From contig NZ_BCQS01000003.1 of NCBI RefSeq assembly GCF_001552195.1, positions 806,001-870,000 on the forward strand: 64,000 bases of DNA, given 5' to 3'. This stretch comes from Actinomadura latina NBRC 106108. Its GTDB lineage: Bacteria; Actinomycetota; Actinomycetes; Streptosporangiales; Streptosporangiaceae. The notes beneath the pieces are model-generated. The model made no database searches. It had not been told where the DNA came from and was given only the letters and a program-made list of their open reading frames with translations. Position 1 is the first letter of the stretch, and the number at the start of each line of letters is the position of its first letter. Position numbers and translations under genes: made by a program. Below, in pieces: positions 11,535 through 20,846 of this stretch.

Positions 11535-11921
11535 ATGGCAGGCACCAAGACCCTGGCCGCGAAGGCCACGTCGGCGCGGGCCAAGTCCCGCAAGCGCCGG
11601 CACCTGCGGGTCCGGAAGAAGGTCGTGGGCAGCGCCGCGCGGCCTCGCCTGGTCGTGACCCGCTCCAGCAGGCACGTGTTCGTCCAGGTCATCGACGACG
11701 ACAAGGGCCACACGCTGGCCAGCGCGTCGACGATGGAGGCGGACCTGCGCGCCGACTCCGGCGACAAGACGGCCAAGTCCCGCAAGGTCGGCGAGCTCGT
11801 CGCCCGGCGGGCCCAGGAGGCCGGTGTCCACGCGGTCGTGTTCGACCGCGGCGGCAACAAGTACCACGGCCGCATCGCCGCTGTAGCGGACGGTGCGCGC
11901 GAGGGGGGCCTGCAGCTCTGA
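11535..11921 (+). CDS. rplR: 50S ribosomal protein L18
   Basis: L18 brings 5S rRNA into the 50S subunit together with L5. The 128-residue product contains [18 protein letters not shown] and [27 protein letters not shown], the C-terminal family signature. The basic N-terminus (about 35 residues) is typical. It lies between rplF and rpsE. Confidence 0.98.
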   Translation: MAGTKTLAAKATSARAKSRKRRHLRVRKKVVGSAARPRLVVTRSSRHVFVQVIDDDKGHTLASASTMEADLRADSGDKTAKSRKVGELVARRAQEAGVHAVVFDRGGNKYHGRIAAVADGAREGGLQL

Positions 11922-11970
11922 TGACCGTCCTCCAGCCCCCACCCAGCAGCTTTAATGGAAGGAACCACTG

Positions 11971-12591
11971 ATGGCAGCGCAGAGGCGTGGTGGCGGTCAG
12001 GGTGGCGACCGTCGCGATCGCCGCGACGACCGCCGCGGTGGCGCCGACAAGGGCCAGTCGTACATCGAGAAGGTCGTGGCGATCAACCGTGTCGCCAAGG
12101 TCGTCAAGGGCGGGCGTCGCTTCAGCTTCACCGCCCTGGTGATCGTCGGTGACGGCAACGGCACCGTCGGCGTCGGCTACGGCAAGGCCAAGGAGGTGCC
12201 CGCGGCGATCGCCAAGGGCGTCGAAGAGGCCAAGAAGCACTTCTTCAAGGTGCCGCGGATCCAGGGCACCATCCCGCACCTGGTGCAGGCGCGGGACGCG
12301 GCGGGCGAGGTCCTGCTGCGTCCGGCCAGCCCCGGTACCGGTGTCATCGCCGGTGGCCCGGTGCGCGCGGTGCTGGAGGCCGCCGGCATCCACGACGTGC
12401 TGAGCAAGTCGCTGGGCAGCGACAACGCGATCAACATCGTGCACGCGACGATCGCGGGGCTGAAGGCCCTGAAGCGTCCGGAGGAGATCGCGGCCAAGCG
12501 CGGCCTGCCGATCGAGGACGTCGCCCCGGCGGCCATGCTGCGCGCGCGCGCCGCGGGCAGCGAGCCCAGGGCGGAGGCCGCGTCGTCGTGA
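11971..12591 (+). CDS. rpsE: 30S ribosomal protein S5
   Basis: S5 lines the mRNA entry channel and affects fidelity. The 206-residue product has an Arg/Gly/Asp-rich N-terminal extension (about 25 residues), then [21 protein letters not shown], the dsRNA-binding-like domain, and the S5 C-terminal domain with [29 protein letters not shown] precedes the ATG. The stop overlaps the GTG of rpmD by 4 nt. Confidence 0.98.
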   Translation: MAAQRRGGGQGGDRRDRRDDRRGGADKGQSYIEKVVAINRVAKVVKGGRRFSFTALVIVGDGNGTVGVGYGKAKEVPAAIAKGVEEAKKHFFKVPRIQGTIPHLVQARDAAGEVLLRPASPGTGVIAGGPVRAVLEAAGIHDVLSKSLGSDNAINIVHATIAGLKALKRPEEIAAKRGLPIEDVAPAAMLRARAAGSEPRAEAASS

Positions 12592-12770
12592 GCAATCTGA
12601 AGATCACGCAGAAGAAGTCCGTGATCAGCGAGAAGCAGAACCAGCGTGACACGCTGCGCACCCTCGGCCTGAAGAAGATCGGGCAGACCGTGGTCCGCGA
12701 AGACCGCCCCGAGGTGCGCGGCATGATCCGGACGGTGGCGCACCTGGTCACCGTCGAGGAGGTCGACTGA
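12588..12770 (+). CDS. rpmD: 50S ribosomal protein L30
   Basis: L30 is a small 50S protein. The 60-residue product reads [20 protein letters not shown] then [28 protein letters not shown], the family core. The GTG start overlaps rpsE by 4 nt. rplO starts 1 nt after the stop. Confidence 0.96.
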   Translation: MSNLKITQKKSVISEKQNQRDTLRTLGLKKIGQTVVREDRPEVRGMIRTVAHLVTVEEVD

Positions 12771-12771
12771 C

Positions 12772-13251
12772 ATGGCTGATCTCGAGAAGAGCGGCGACGC
12801 CGCGGAGGGCACGCCCCTCAAGGTGCACGACCTGCGTCCGGCCCCCGGCTCCAACAAGGCCAAGGTCCGCAAGGGCCGCGGCGAGGCGTCCAAGGGCAAG
12901 ACCGCCGGCCGCGGCACCAAGGGCACCAAGGCCCGCAGTACCGTCCCCGTCGGTTTCGAGGGCGGCCAGATGCCGCTCATCCGCCGGGTGCCGAAGCTGA
13001 AGGGCTTCAAGAACCCGAACCGGGTCGAGTTCCAGGTCGTGAACCTGGACAAGCTCGCCGCGCTCTACCCCGAGGGCGGCGAGGTCACGGCGGACGATCT
13101 GGCGGCCAAGGGCGCGGTGCGCCGCGGCCGTCCGGTCAAGGTCCTCGGCACCGGCGACATCTCCGTCGCGGTCCAGGTGAAGGCGCACGCCTTCTCCGGC
13201 GCCGCCAAGGAGAAGATCGCGGCGGCCGGTGGAACCACCGACGAGCTGTAA
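12772..13251 (+). CDS. rplO: 50S ribosomal protein L15
   Basis: L15 is a late 50S assembly protein. The 159-residue product contains [36 protein letters not shown] in its N-terminal half (the glycine-rich L15 signature, with pieces split here) and [21 protein letters not shown]. It has an extra acidic N-terminal stretch of about a dozen residues. It ends 230 nt before secY, a gap that holds a hairpin and a likely promoter. Confidence 0.97.
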   Translation: MADLEKSGDAAEGTPLKVHDLRPAPGSNKAKVRKGRGEASKGKTAGRGTKGTKARSTVPVGFEGGQMPLIRRVPKLKGFKNPNRVEFQVVNLDKLAALYPEGGEVTADDLAAKGAVRRGRPVKVLGTGDISVAVQVKAHAFSGAAKEKIAAAGGTTDEL

Positions 13252-13263
13252 GAAGCCCACTTC

Positions 13264-13335
13264 GATGCCGGGGCCGTACTCGCCTGACGCCCGGGACCGT
13301 GAGGTCTCCGGGAAAGGCGGGACGGCCCCGGCGTC
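13264..13335 (+). terminator. Long-range 14-bp hairpin between rplO and secY
   Basis: GATGCCGGGGCCGT (13264-13277) pairs with ACGGCCCCGGCGTC (13322-13335), with one G-T pair and a 44-nt loop. It lies 12 nt after the rplO stop, where an end of the main spc transcript would fit. No T-tract is present. Confidence 0.5.
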
Positions 13336-13378
13336 ATCTGCTGTTAGAGTCACACGGGCGAAGGCGACTCGCGTGAGA

Positions 13379-13409
13379 TTGCGCACTTACGCATCTCCTC
13401 GGGTATCCT
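13379..13409 (+). promoter_or_regulatory. Possible promoter for secY-adk-map
   Basis: TTGCGC (13379-13384) and TATCCT (13404-13409) resemble actinobacterial -35 and -10 elements. The spacer is 19 nt, slightly long. The position after the hairpin and about 70 nt before secY suits a separate secY promoter. Confidence 0.35.
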
Positions 13410-13482
13410 CCGCCCGACCTCATGGACCTGTAACCGGCCCCTCGGTGGCCATGATGAACCCGCCAGTCGCGCAGGAGGAATG

Positions 13483-14778
13483 GTGCTGACCGCGTTCGCT
13501 CGGGCTTTCCGTACGCCTGACCTGCGTAAAAAGATTCTGTTCACGTTGTTCATGATCTTGGTGTTCCGGATCGGATCGATCGTTCCGACACCGAACGTGA
13601 ACGTGAAGGTGCTGAAGGACACCGCGGCCGCGGCCAAGGAGAGCAACCAGCTCTACGGCCTCGTCGACCTGTTCAGCGGTGGTGCGCTTCTCAAGCTGTC
13701 GGTCTTCGCGCTGGGCATCATGCCGTACATCACGGCGAGCATCATCCTGCAGCTGCTGGTGGTGGTGATCCCCCGGCTGGAGGCCCTGAAGAAGGAGGGC
13801 CAGGCCGGCACGACGAAGATCACACAGTACACCCGTTACCTGACGGTGGGCCTGGCGATCCTGCAGGCCACGGGCATCGTGGCGATGGCGAGCACCGGGC
13901 AGCTGTTCCAGGGCGTGTCCGGCAGCGGCGACATCCTCCATGACACGAGCATCTTCCCGATCATCACGATGGTGGTCTGCATGGTGGCGGGCACGACCGT
14001 CATCATGTGGCTGGGCGAGCTGATGACCGACCGCGGCGTCGGCAACGGCATGTCCGTCCTGATCTTCACCCAGGTGGTGGCGGTCTTCCCCGGCCAGTTC
14101 TGGGGCATCTACAAGGCCAAGAACGGCTTCGTCTTCGCGATCGTGGTCCTCGTCGGCCTGGCGATCATGGCGGCCGTCGTCTTCGTGGAGCAGGCGCAGC
14201 GGCGGATCCCCGTCCAGTACGCCAAGCGGATGGTCGGCAGGCGCATGTACGGCGGCACGTCGACGTACATCCCGCTGAAGGTGAACCAGGCCGGCATCAT
14301 CCCGATCATCTTCGCGTCGTCGCTGCTCTACCTGCCGATCCTGGCGACCCAGCTGTGGCCCAACACCAAGTGGCTGCAGAAGATCCAGCCGTACCTGCAG
14401 CCGAGCAACGCGTGGCACATGGGGTTCTACTTCGTCCTGATCATCTTCTTCACGTACTTCTACGTGGCGATCACCTTCAACCCCACTGAAGTGGCCGACA
14501 ACATGAAGAAGTATGGTGGGTTCATCCCAGGTATCCGTCCTGGTCGGCCGACCGCCGAATACCTCGACTTCGTGCTGACCCGGATCACCACACCCGGTGC
14601 GCTCTACCTGGGGCTCGTGTCGCTGATCCCCATGGTGGCCTTCGCACTCCTCAAGGCCGGCCAGGACTTCCCCTTCGGCGGCGCGAGCATCCTCATCGTC
14701 GTCGGCGTCGGACTGGATACCGTGAAGCAGATCGAGAGTCAGCTGCAGCAGCGCAACTACGAGGGCTTCCTCCGGTAG
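13483..14778 (+). CDS. secY: preprotein translocase subunit SecY
   Basis: SecY is the ten-helix membrane channel of the Sec translocase, working with SecE, SecG and SecA or with the ribosome. The product has about 431 residues. It begins [19 protein letters not shown] and shows the hydrophobic segments of the family, the plug-region [20 protein letters not shown], and the cytoplasmic loop [23 protein letters not shown] lies 4 nt before GTG 13483; an ATG one codon earlier is only 1 nt from it, so the GTG is preferred. The stop overlaps adk by 1 nt. Confidence 0.97.
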   Translation: MLTAFARAFRTPDLRKKILFTLFMILVFRIGSIVPTPNVNVKVLKDTAAAAKESNQLYGLVDLFSGGALLKLSVFALGIMPYITASIILQLLVVVIPRLEALKKEGQAGTTKITQYTRYLTVGLAILQATGIVAMASTGQLFQGVSGSGDILHDTSIFPIITMVVCMVAGTTVIMWLGELMTDRGVGNGMSVLIFTQVVAVFPGQFWGIYKAKNGFVFAIVVLVGLAIMAAVVFVEQAQRRIPVQYAKRMVGRRMYGGTSTYIPLKVNQAGIIPIIFASSLLYLPILATQLWPNTKWLQKIQPYLQPSNAWHMGFYFVLIIFFTYFYVAITFNPTEVADNMKKYGGFIPGIRPGRPTAEYLDFVLTRITTPGALYLGLVSLIPMVAFALLKAGQDFPFGGASILIVVGVGLDTVKQIESQLQQRNYEGFLR

Positions 14779-15428
14779 TGCGTATCGTGCTGGTGGGCCC
14801 CCCGGGAGCGGGCAAGGGGACGCAGGCCCAGTTCATCGCATCTCATCTGTCGGTCCCGAAGATCTCGACAGGTGACATCTTTCGCGCCAACGTCAGCGGC
14901 GGGACGGAACTCGGCCTCCAGGCCAAGCAGTACATGGACCGCGGCGACCTCGTCCCGGACGAGGTCACCATCGCGATGGTGCGCGACCGGCTGGGTGAGG
15001 ACGACGCCCGCGACGGGTTCCTGCTGGACGGGTTCCCGCGCAACGTCCCGCAGGCGGAGACGCTGAAGAAGATCCTCGCCGAGTGGGACACGCGCCTCGA
15101 CATCGTCCTGGAGCTGGTGGTCGACGAGGACGAGGTCGTCCGGCGGCTGTCGGGCCGGCGCACCTGCGACAAGTGCGGGCGGATCTGGCACGTCGACTTC
15201 GACGACAAGCAGGACGACATCTGCGACGACTGCGGCGGTCACCTGTTCCAGCGCGACGACGACAAGGAACAGGTCGTCATGCACCGCCTGGAGGTCTACA
15301 AGCACGACACGGCCCCGCTGGTGCAGTTCTACGCCGACGAGAACATTCTCGTCGGCATCGACGCCACGGGCCCGGTCGAAGAGGTCACCAAGCGCGCGCT
15401 CGCCGCGCTGCGCCCGCTGGAGCAGTGA
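14778..15428 (+). CDS. adk: adenylate kinase
   Basis: Adenylate kinase interconverts ATP, ADP and AMP. The 216-residue product has the P-loop [11 protein letters not shown] at residue 7, the AMP-binding DGFPRN motif near residue 82, and a long-form LID domain. The LID holds the cysteines CDKC and CDDC, a structural zinc site as in Gram-positive enzymes. The GTG start shares a base with the secY stop. Placement between secY and map is the standard spc-operon tail. Confidence 0.98.
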   Translation: MRIVLVGPPGAGKGTQAQFIASHLSVPKISTGDIFRANVSGGTELGLQAKQYMDRGDLVPDEVTIAMVRDRLGEDDARDGFLLDGFPRNVPQAETLKKILAEWDTRLDIVLELVVDEDEVVRRLSGRRTCDKCGRIWHVDFDDKQDDICDDCGGHLFQRDDDKEQVVMHRLEVYKHDTAPLVQFYADENILVGIDATGPVEEVTKRALAALRPLEQ

Positions 15429-15489
15429 CGGCGCGGGCGCGGGGCCTGCGGCTCCGCGCCCGCCCGGCGGCCGACCCGGTGCAGGGGGA

Positions 15490-16332
15490 ATGATGTTCAA
15501 ACGGCGCAGGCCCACCATCCAGATGAAGACCGCGGAGCAGATCGAGCTGATGCGGGCGGCGGGGCTGCTCGTCGGCCGGACGCTGGAGCTGCTGCGCGAG
15601 GCGGTCAAGCCGGGGATCACCACCCTGGACCTCGACACGCTCGCCGAACGGCACATCCGCGACAACGGCGGTATCCCGTCCTTCAAGGGCTACCACGGGT
15701 TCACCGGGACGATCTGCGCGTCGATCAACGAGGAGATCGTGCACGGCATCCCGCGGGCCGGGAAGGTGCTGCGGGACGGCGACGTCATCTCCATCGACTG
15801 CGGCGCGATCGTGGCGGGCTGGCACGGCGACGCCGCCATCACCGTCCCGGTCGGGGAGATCACCGAGGAGCTGCGGACGCTGCTGGACGTCACCGAGGCG
15901 TCCCTGTGGCACGGTCTCGCGGCCGGCAGGGCCGGAGCCTGCCTCACGGACATGTCGCACGCGATCGAGGCTTACATCCGCTCTCAGGGGCCCTACGGGA
16001 TCGTCGAGGGCTACGGCGGGCACGGCATCGGCACCGAGATGCACATGGACCCGCTGATCCCGAACCACGGCCCGGCCGGGTACGGCCCCGTCCTGGAGCC
16101 GGGAATGTGCTTCGCGGTCGAGCCGATGGTGAACCTCGGCACCAAGGAGACCCGGGAACTGGACGACGGCTGGACGGTCGTGACGGCCGACGGGCGCTAC
16201 TCGGCGCACTTCGAGCACACGTTCGCCGTCACGCCGGACGGCCCGCGCGTCCTGACCGCACTGGACGAAGGCCGCGAATGGTTCCAGAAGCTGGGTCCGG
16301 CCACGCAGAATGGAACTGACAACTCGTCCTGA
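15490..16332 (+). CDS. map: type I methionine aminopeptidase
   Basis: This metalloenzyme removes the N-terminal methionine from nascent proteins. The 280-residue product contains SINEEIVHGIP, DVISIDCGAIVAGWHGDAA (first metal aspartate), GYGGHGIGTEMH (metal histidine), and the two glutamates in EPGMCFAVEPMV and FEHTFAVT. ATG codons occur at 15490 and 15493; the second is better spaced from GGGGG but the difference is one residue. It lies 61 nt after adk. Confidence 0.97.
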   Translation: MMFKRRRPTIQMKTAEQIELMRAAGLLVGRTLELLREAVKPGITTLDLDTLAERHIRDNGGIPSFKGYHGFTGTICASINEEIVHGIPRAGKVLRDGDVISIDCGAIVAGWHGDAAITVPVGEITEELRTLLDVTEASLWHGLAAGRAGACLTDMSHAIEAYIRSQGPYGIVEGYGGHGIGTEMHMDPLIPNHGPAGYGPVLEPGMCFAVEPMVNLGTKETRELDDGWTVVTADGRYSAHFEHTFAVTPDGPRVLTALDEGREWFQKLGPATQNGTDNSS

Positions 16333-16346
16333 GGAGCGGAGGAACG

Positions 16347-16793
16347 ATGGCGCCGAACCCTGACATCCGGGCGTCGGACGCCGACCGCGACCGGGTGGCC
16401 GCGAGCCTGCGCGAGCACTGCGCGCTCGGCCGGATCACGATGGACGAGCTGCAGGAGCGGGTCGACTCGGTGTACGGGGCGAAGACCGTCGGGGAGCTGC
16501 AGGAGATCACCTCCGATCTGCCGGAGGAGGACCTGTACCAGCTGCCCGTCCCGGCGACGCAGCCGAAGAGCACCGCGTCCGTGGCCAAGGTCCCGTCCCG
16601 CGATCTCGACGTGCGCGGCATGAAGGCCATGTGGGGCGCGTGGGCGACGGTCAGCGCGATCAACTTCACCGTCTGGCTGATCGTCCTGGTGACGACCGGT
16701 GCGGTCTACCCGTGGTGGATCTGGGTGGCGGGCCCGTGGGGCGCGATCCTGCTGATGCGCACGATCTTCGGCGACCGGGACGGCGACCGCTGA
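16347..16793 (+). CDS. DUF1707 domain membrane protein
   Basis: The 148-residue product starts with a DUF1707 domain (residues about 5-58; IRASDADRDRVAASLREHCA, GRITMDELQERVD). A linker follows, then two predicted membrane helices (about 98-117 and 122-138, WVAGPWGAILLMRTIF). DUF1707 proteins are common in actinobacteria and are thought to be small membrane-linked regulatory or adaptor proteins; the role is unknown. An AGGAGCGGAGGAACG ribosome-binding region precedes the ATG, 14 nt after map, so cotranscription with map is likely. Confidence 0.85.
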   Translation: MAPNPDIRASDADRDRVAASLREHCALGRITMDELQERVDSVYGAKTVGELQEITSDLPEEDLYQLPVPATQPKSTASVAKVPSRDLDVRGMKAMWGAWATVSAINFTVWLIVLVTTGAVYPWWIWVAGPWGAILLMRTIFGDRDGDR

Positions 16794-16812
16794 GCCCTCT
16801 CCGGCCGGGCCC

Positions 16813-17628
16813 CTACTCGACGTCCATGAGCGGCCGGTAGTTGCCGGTCGGGGCGAAGTGCGTGGTGGCGGTGCCGTCCTCGCCGATGAGGTGGAGGGCG
16901 AAGCCGGCGGGCTCCCCGGTGACGGCGGCGCGCCCCTGCTTGGTCAGGTCGAGGAACAGCTGCCGGTAGGTGCTCGGGCAGGTCGTGCTCACTCGTCCGG
17001 CGAGCGACCCGACCGACGCCCGGTGGACGTGCCCGGAGATGATCCGCACCACCTGCGGGTGCCGGGAGATCACCGCCGCGAACCCGGCCGGGTCGACGAA
17101 CCGCAGGTCGTCGATGAACCGCATCCCGATCGGATACGGCGGATGATGCGTCGCGATCACCGTCGGCGTGTCGGGGGCCGCGCGGAGGACCTCCTCCAGC
17201 CAGCGGAGCCGTTCCTCGCTCATGTGCCCGTGCGGGTGGCCGTCCACGGTGGTGTCGCAGCAGATCAGCCGCACGCCCGCGACGTCGACGGCGTACTGCA
17301 CGGGCGCCCGCGGGGCCGTCGCGGTCGCCGCGACCGCGGGATGGTCGCCGAACACCTTCCGCATCTCGTCGCGGTCGTCGTGGTTGCCGCACATCGGGTA
17401 GACGGCCATCGGCAGCGGCGACAGCAGCGCGTGCAGCCGCGTGTACTCGGCGGGCCGGCCCGCGTCGGCGAGGTCGCCGGTGAGGACGACCGCGTCGGGG
17501 CGCGCGGGCAGCGACAGCAGGCTCGACACGGCGGACCGCAGCGCGCGCACCGGCCCCGAGCCGTCGTCCACCTCGCCGTCCCGCCCGGCCGCCAGATGGA
17601 TGTCGCTCAGCTGCGCGATGATCGCCAT
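16813..17628 (-). CDS. calcineurin-like metallophosphoesterase (CpdA-like)
   Basis: The 271-residue product has all five metallophosphoesterase blocks: AQLSDIHLA (D-x-H) at the N-terminus, LTGDLAD, CGNHDDR, ATHHPPYP and SGHVHRA. These ligate the two-metal centre. The layout matches CpdA-type 3',5'-cyclic nucleotide phosphodiesterases or related phosphodiesterases; the substrate cannot be read from sequence. The ATG at 17628 was chosen because GGGGAGG lies 4-5 nt upstream. An ATG eight codons earlier lacks a good site. It converges on the DUF1707 gene. Confidence 0.85.
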   Translation of the reverse strand: MAIIAQLSDIHLAAGRDGEVDDGSGPVRALRSAVSSLLSLPARPDAVVLTGDLADAGRPAEYTRLHALLSPLPMAVYPMCGNHDDRDEMRKVFGDHPAVAATATAPRAPVQYAVDVAGVRLICCDTTVDGHPHGHMSEERLRWLEEVLRAAPDTPTVIATHHPPYPIGMRFIDDLRFVDPAGFAAVISRHPQVVRIISGHVHRASVGSLAGRVSTTCPSTYRQLFLDLTKQGRAAVTGEPAGFALHLIGEDGTATTHFAPTGNYRPLMDVE

Positions 17629-17837
17629 GGATCCTCCCCTTGCCCCCAGCACATCACGGCCCCCGTGCCGGGTACCCCGGCCGTGCCCCCGACGATCTTC
17701 GCGTCCGCCCGCCCGGCTGTCGACTCCGCTCCGTGGATAACGACATTACGGGCGTCTTCCGTCCCGCGCGTCCGCCCGCTACCTTGCTCGGCGGCGGATC
17801 ACAGCGGATCACGGTGGATCACGGCGGGAGGGCGCGC

Positions 17838-18461
17838 ATGGCGATGCGGCAGCGGTCGCACAGGGTCGTCCGCGGCTGCGCCGGCGGCGGGCACGTGATC
17901 CTGACCCCGCGGCTGGTCTTCCGCTCGGCGACCCGGTCGGATCTGCGCCGCATCGCCGCCACCGCCGGCGACCCGGCGGCGCAGCGGTGGCTCGGCTGGC
18001 GGCCGGACGCGGTGCTCCCGCCGGACGAGCGCGAGCGCCTCCTCGCCGCGCCCGCCGGCCGCGGCCGGGGCCGGTTCGGGCTGCCGAGCCCGCGCATCCA
18101 GACCGGCCTGATCGCCATCGATCCCGACCGCGGCACGGCCGCCGGGGCCGTCAGCCTGCTGCCGCTGTCGGCCGAGGTCTGCGAGCTGGGCGGCAACCTG
18201 GCCCCCGCCTACCGCGGCCGCGGGCTCGGCGCCGAACTGTTCACCGCGGGCCTCGTGCTCGCGCAGCGGCACCTGCACTTCACCGAGGTCCGGGCCGGCG
18301 CGGAGCCGGAGAACGTGGCGAGCGTCCGTTCGCTGTGGCGGGCCGGCCTCGACCCCGTCCCCGGCCCGGAGACGCATCGCCTCCCGGACGGCCGCGTCAT
18401 CCCGTCCGCCTGGTTCGCGAACGTCGAGCCGAACCCGGCCTGGTGCCCGTCCGGCTGGTGA
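17838..18461 (+). CDS. GNAT family N-acetyltransferase
   Basis: The product (about 207 residues) contains LTPRLVFRSATRSDLRRI (beta-1/alpha-1) and the acetyl-CoA pyrophosphate loop AYRGRGLGAELF near residue 135, followed by NVASVRSLWRAGL. This is a RimJ/RimL-like GNAT; the substrate is unknown. The ATG at 17838 follows GGGAGGG by about 6 nt. The frame stays open 66 codons upstream but that part is arginine/proline-rich and not GNAT-like. It is divergent from the phosphoesterase and converges with the next gene. Confidence 0.75.
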   Translation: MAMRQRSHRVVRGCAGGGHVILTPRLVFRSATRSDLRRIAATAGDPAAQRWLGWRPDAVLPPDERERLLAAPAGRGRGRFGLPSPRIQTGLIAIDPDRGTAAGAVSLLPLSAEVCELGGNLAPAYRGRGLGAELFTAGLVLAQRHLHFTEVRAGAEPENVASVRSLWRAGLDPVPGPETHRLPDGRVIPSAWFANVEPNPAWCPSGW

Positions 18462-18464
18462 CGT

Positions 18465-19076
18465 TCAGGCGACGTGCGGGATCACGAGGGAGAGCGCCGA
18501 GGTGACCTCCTCGGGGGCCGGGGCGATGTCGGGGACGACGTCGCGGAGGGCGAGCCAGCCGTTGATCGCCTGGACGGTCGGCTTGGCCTCGACGAGCTGC
18601 GGGTCGTCCAGCCCGTACCAGGCGGCCACCTTCGACCAGCGCCACAGCCGGTGCCCGGCGGTGGACATCTCCGAGGGCGGGAAGCCGGTCGCGCCGCGCG
18701 CGCCGGTGATCGCGTGCCGGACGGAGTCGAGCGAGCGGCCCACCCGTTCGGCGATGTCGCGGATGGTCAGCAGCAGGTCGGCCTCGACCTGCAGCACGTG
18801 CAGGCCGGGGGCGCTCTCCTCGACGTGCCCGACCACTTCCATGATCGCGGCGGCGAGGGTGGCGCCCGTCCACGAGCAGGACGCGTTGCCCAGCCGGTCG
18901 GCCGAGCGGAGCTCGTCGTTTGGATGGTGGTGGGCGGGGGCTGGAGTACGGTCGGCGTGCTGCGCCTCGCTGATGATCGACACCGTGACCGCGCCGTGCG
19001 TGCGGTCGAACAGCGGGTCCAGCTCGTCCTCGTAGAGGGGACGGCTGAGGATCAGCGCGAAGTCATAGCTCGGCAT
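18465..19076 (-). CDS. Helix-turn-helix domain protein, function unknown
   Basis: The 203-residue product begins MPSYDFALILSRPLYEDELD, a ferredoxin-like N-terminal segment. A central HTH (LLTIRDIAERVGRSLDSVRH, about residues 106-125) is followed by GARGATGFPPSEM and RLWRWSKVAAWYG, the pattern of a small winged-helix or excisionase-like DNA reader. Similar proteins occur singly in actinomycetes; I know no assigned role. AGGAGGG lies 6 nt before the ATG. It is divergent from infA and shares a 260-nt intergenic region with it. Confidence 0.65.
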   Translation of the reverse strand: MPSYDFALILSRPLYEDELDPLFDRTHGAVTVSIISEAQHADRTPAPAHHHPNDELRSADRLGNASCSWTGATLAAAIMEVVGHVEESAPGLHVLQVEADLLLTIRDIAERVGRSLDSVRHAITGARGATGFPPSEMSTAGHRLWRWSKVAAWYGLDDPQLVEAKPTVQAINGWLALRDVVPDIAPAPEEVTSALSLVIPHVA

Positions 19077-19176
19077 GCTGACCCTCCTCTGACGTCTCTA
19101 CTCCTGGAAAGGTACAACGCGCGGGCGATGTATGCTTGTGTCGGGAGCAGTCTCCGGACCCGTGGCGTCCGCCGAT

Positions 19177-19206
19177 TTCGCATTGCGCGTCCGGTTGACG
19201 TAGACT
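19177..19206 (+). promoter_or_regulatory. Candidate promoter upstream of infA
   Basis: TAGACT (19201-19206) is a good actinobacterial -10, with TTTCGC 18 nt upstream as a weak -35. A TTGACG hexamer directly abuts the TAGACT, so it cannot serve it as -35. The 130-nt leader to infA is long. Assignment is tentative. Confidence 0.3.
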
Positions 19207-19336
19207 CCTGTGTCGGTCCGTCGCCGGCCGCCTGATTCCCCGTTTCCGACGCTCTCGCGTCGTGGTGGGTTGCGGCCGATTCTCCTCTGGAGAGCCGGGC
19301 CGCGTCCAATGAGCCGATCAGCGAAGCGCGGAGGAC

Positions 19337-19558
19337 ATGCCCAAGAAAGAAGGGGCCATCGAGATCGAGGGCACCGTCATCGAGTCCCTCCCGAACGCCA
19401 TGTTCCGGGTGGAGCTCGAGAACGGGCACAAGGTGCTCGCCCACATCAGCGGCAAGATGCGGATGCACTACATCCGGATCCTGCCGGACGACCGCGTTGT
19501 TGTGGAGCTGAGCCCCTACGACCTCACGCGCGGTCGGATCGTCTACCGCTACAAGTAA
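19337..19558 (+). CDS. infA: translation initiation factor IF-1
   Basis: IF-1 is an OB-fold protein that blocks the A site during initiation. The 73-residue product begins [20 protein letters not shown] and contains the core [27 protein letters not shown] stretch (here LPDDR) and ends [13 protein letters not shown] lies 5 nt before the ATG. It heads the infA-rpmJ-rpsM-rpsK-rpsD-rpoA-rplQ group. Confidence 0.98.
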   Translation: MPKKEGAIEIEGTVIESLPNAMFRVELENGHKVLAHISGKMRMHYIRILPDDRVVVELSPYDLTRGRIVYRYK

Positions 19559-19623
19559 TCCCACTGGGGTTGCCTTCCCCGTGCGTGGCGGCGCGGGGGT
19601 GACCCTTATCTCTAGGAGACCCA

Positions 19624-19737
19624 GTGAAGGTCAAGCCGAGCGTCAAGAAGATCTGCAACAAGTGCCGCGTCATTCGCCGGCACGGCCGGGTCATGGTCAT
19701 CTGCTCGGACCCGCGCCACAAGCAGCGTCAGGGCTGA
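19624..19737 (+). CDS. rpmJ: 50S ribosomal protein L36
   Basis: A GTG-started frame of 37 codons encodes [14 protein letters not shown] followed by [23 protein letters not shown]. The CxxC, Cys and His form the zinc ribbon of type-B-free (C+) L36. AGGAG lies about 8 nt upstream (within TAGGAGACCCA). It lies 65 nt after infA, as in most actinobacteria. Confidence 0.97.
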   Translation: MKVKPSVKKICNKCRVIRRHGRVMVICSDPRHKQRQG

Positions 19738-19841
19738 CGCTCAACAACCGACAAGCGCACCGCAGCCTTCACACGCACGCCGTACGCAGCGCGATCACCC
19801 GGGTCGGAAGCAGAGCTTCCCTCCCAGGGACCGGTGTCCAC

Positions 19842-19858
19842 CCGGGGGCGACCCCCGG
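19842..19858 (+). terminator. GC hairpin in the rpmJ-rpsM gap
   Basis: CCGGGGG (19842-19848) and CCCCCGG (19852-19858) pair across a 3-nt loop, in a 258-nt gap. A second stem, GGACGC/GCGTCC, lies at 19949-19963. They may attenuate transcription or be 5'-leader structures for rpsM. Confidence 0.4.
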
Positions 19859-19995
19859 ACCCCGGAGATCGGGCCGTACGGCAACGGCGCGTGAGGACCA
19901 CCCTCGGATCGTCGGAGGCCGAGGCCGCCACCCGGGCAGGGTGTGTGCGGACGCGGTGCGTCCATACCTCCGCAGAATGAAGGGAACTGCCCACG

Positions 19996-20376
19996 ATGGC
20001 ACGCCTCCTCGGCGTTGACCTCCCGCGCGAAAAGCGCCTCGAGGTCGCTCTCACCTACATCTTCGGCATCGGCCGGACGCGGGCGCTGGAGACCCTGGCG
20101 GGTACCGGCGTCAGCGGCGACATGCGGGTGCACCAGCTCGGCGACGACGAGCTGATCAAGCTGCGGGACTGGATCGAGGCCAACTACAAGATCGAGGGCG
20201 ACCTCCGCCGCGAGGTCCAGGCCGACATCCGCCGCAAGATCGAGATCGGGTGCTACCAGGGCATCCGGCACCGCCGCGGGCTTCCGGTGCACGGTCAGCG
20301 CACGCAGACCAACGCGCGCACCCGCAAGGGCAAGAAGAAGACCGTGGCCGGCAAGAAGAAGGCCGGCAAGAAGTAG
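19996..20376 (+). CDS. rpsM: 30S ribosomal protein S13
   Basis: S13 is a 30S head protein that contacts P-site tRNA and an intersubunit bridge. The 126-residue product begins [19 protein letters not shown], with the helix-two-turns-helix [10 protein letters not shown] and [26 protein letters not shown] near the C-terminus, then a lysine-rich tail. It starts the conserved rpsM-rpsK-rpsD-rpoA block. Confidence 0.98.
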   Translation: MARLLGVDLPREKRLEVALTYIFGIGRTRALETLAGTGVSGDMRVHQLGDDELIKLRDWIEANYKIEGDLRREVQADIRRKIEIGCYQGIRHRRGLPVHGQRTQTNARTRKGKKKTVAGKKKAGKK

Positions 20377-20424
20377 TCCGGAGTCGGTCCTCCGGATCGA
20401 TGACCTCAAGAGTAGAGAGAGCAC

Positions 20425-20826
20425 ATGCCTCCTAAGAGCCGTGTCGGCGCCAAGAAGGTGCGCCGCAAGGAAAAGAAGAACGTCGCTCACGGGCACGCCC
20501 ACATCAAGAGCACGTTCAACAACACGATCGTCTCGATCACCGACCCCAACGGCAACGTGATCTCCTGGGCCTCCTCGGGCCACGTCGGGTTCAAGGGCTC
20601 GCGCAAGTCCACCCCGTTCGCCGCGCAGCAGGCCGCCGAGGCCGCCGCCCGGCGCGCGATGGAGCACGGCATGCGCAAGGTCGACGTCTTCGTGAAGGGC
20701 CCGGGCTCGGGCCGCGAGACCGCCATCCGGTCGCTGCAGGCGACCGGCCTGGAGGTGGGCTCGATCCAGGACGTCACGCCCGTTCCGCACAACGGCTGCC
20801 GCCCGCCGAAGCGTCGCCGGGTCTGA
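20425..20826 (+). CDS. rpsK: 30S ribosomal protein S11
   Basis: S11 lies on the 30S platform beside the mRNA exit. The 133-residue product contains [22 protein letters not shown] and [21 protein letters not shown], the family signature at the C-terminus. The N-terminal basic extension is usual. It lies 48 nt after rpsM and 20 nt before rpsD. Confidence 0.98.
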   Translation: MPPKSRVGAKKVRRKEKKNVAHGHAHIKSTFNNTIVSITDPNGNVISWASSGHVGFKGSRKSTPFAAQQAAEAAARRAMEHGMRKVDVFVKGPGSGRETAIRSLQATGLEVGSIQDVTPVPHNGCRPPKRRRV

Positions 20827-20846
20827 GGCAGGGGAGATCTAGAACA

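Noticed and set aside
19195..19206. TTGACG-TAGACT as a promoter for infA
   Set aside because: The two hexamers are directly adjacent with no spacer, so they cannot work together; only TAGACT was kept as a weak candidate.
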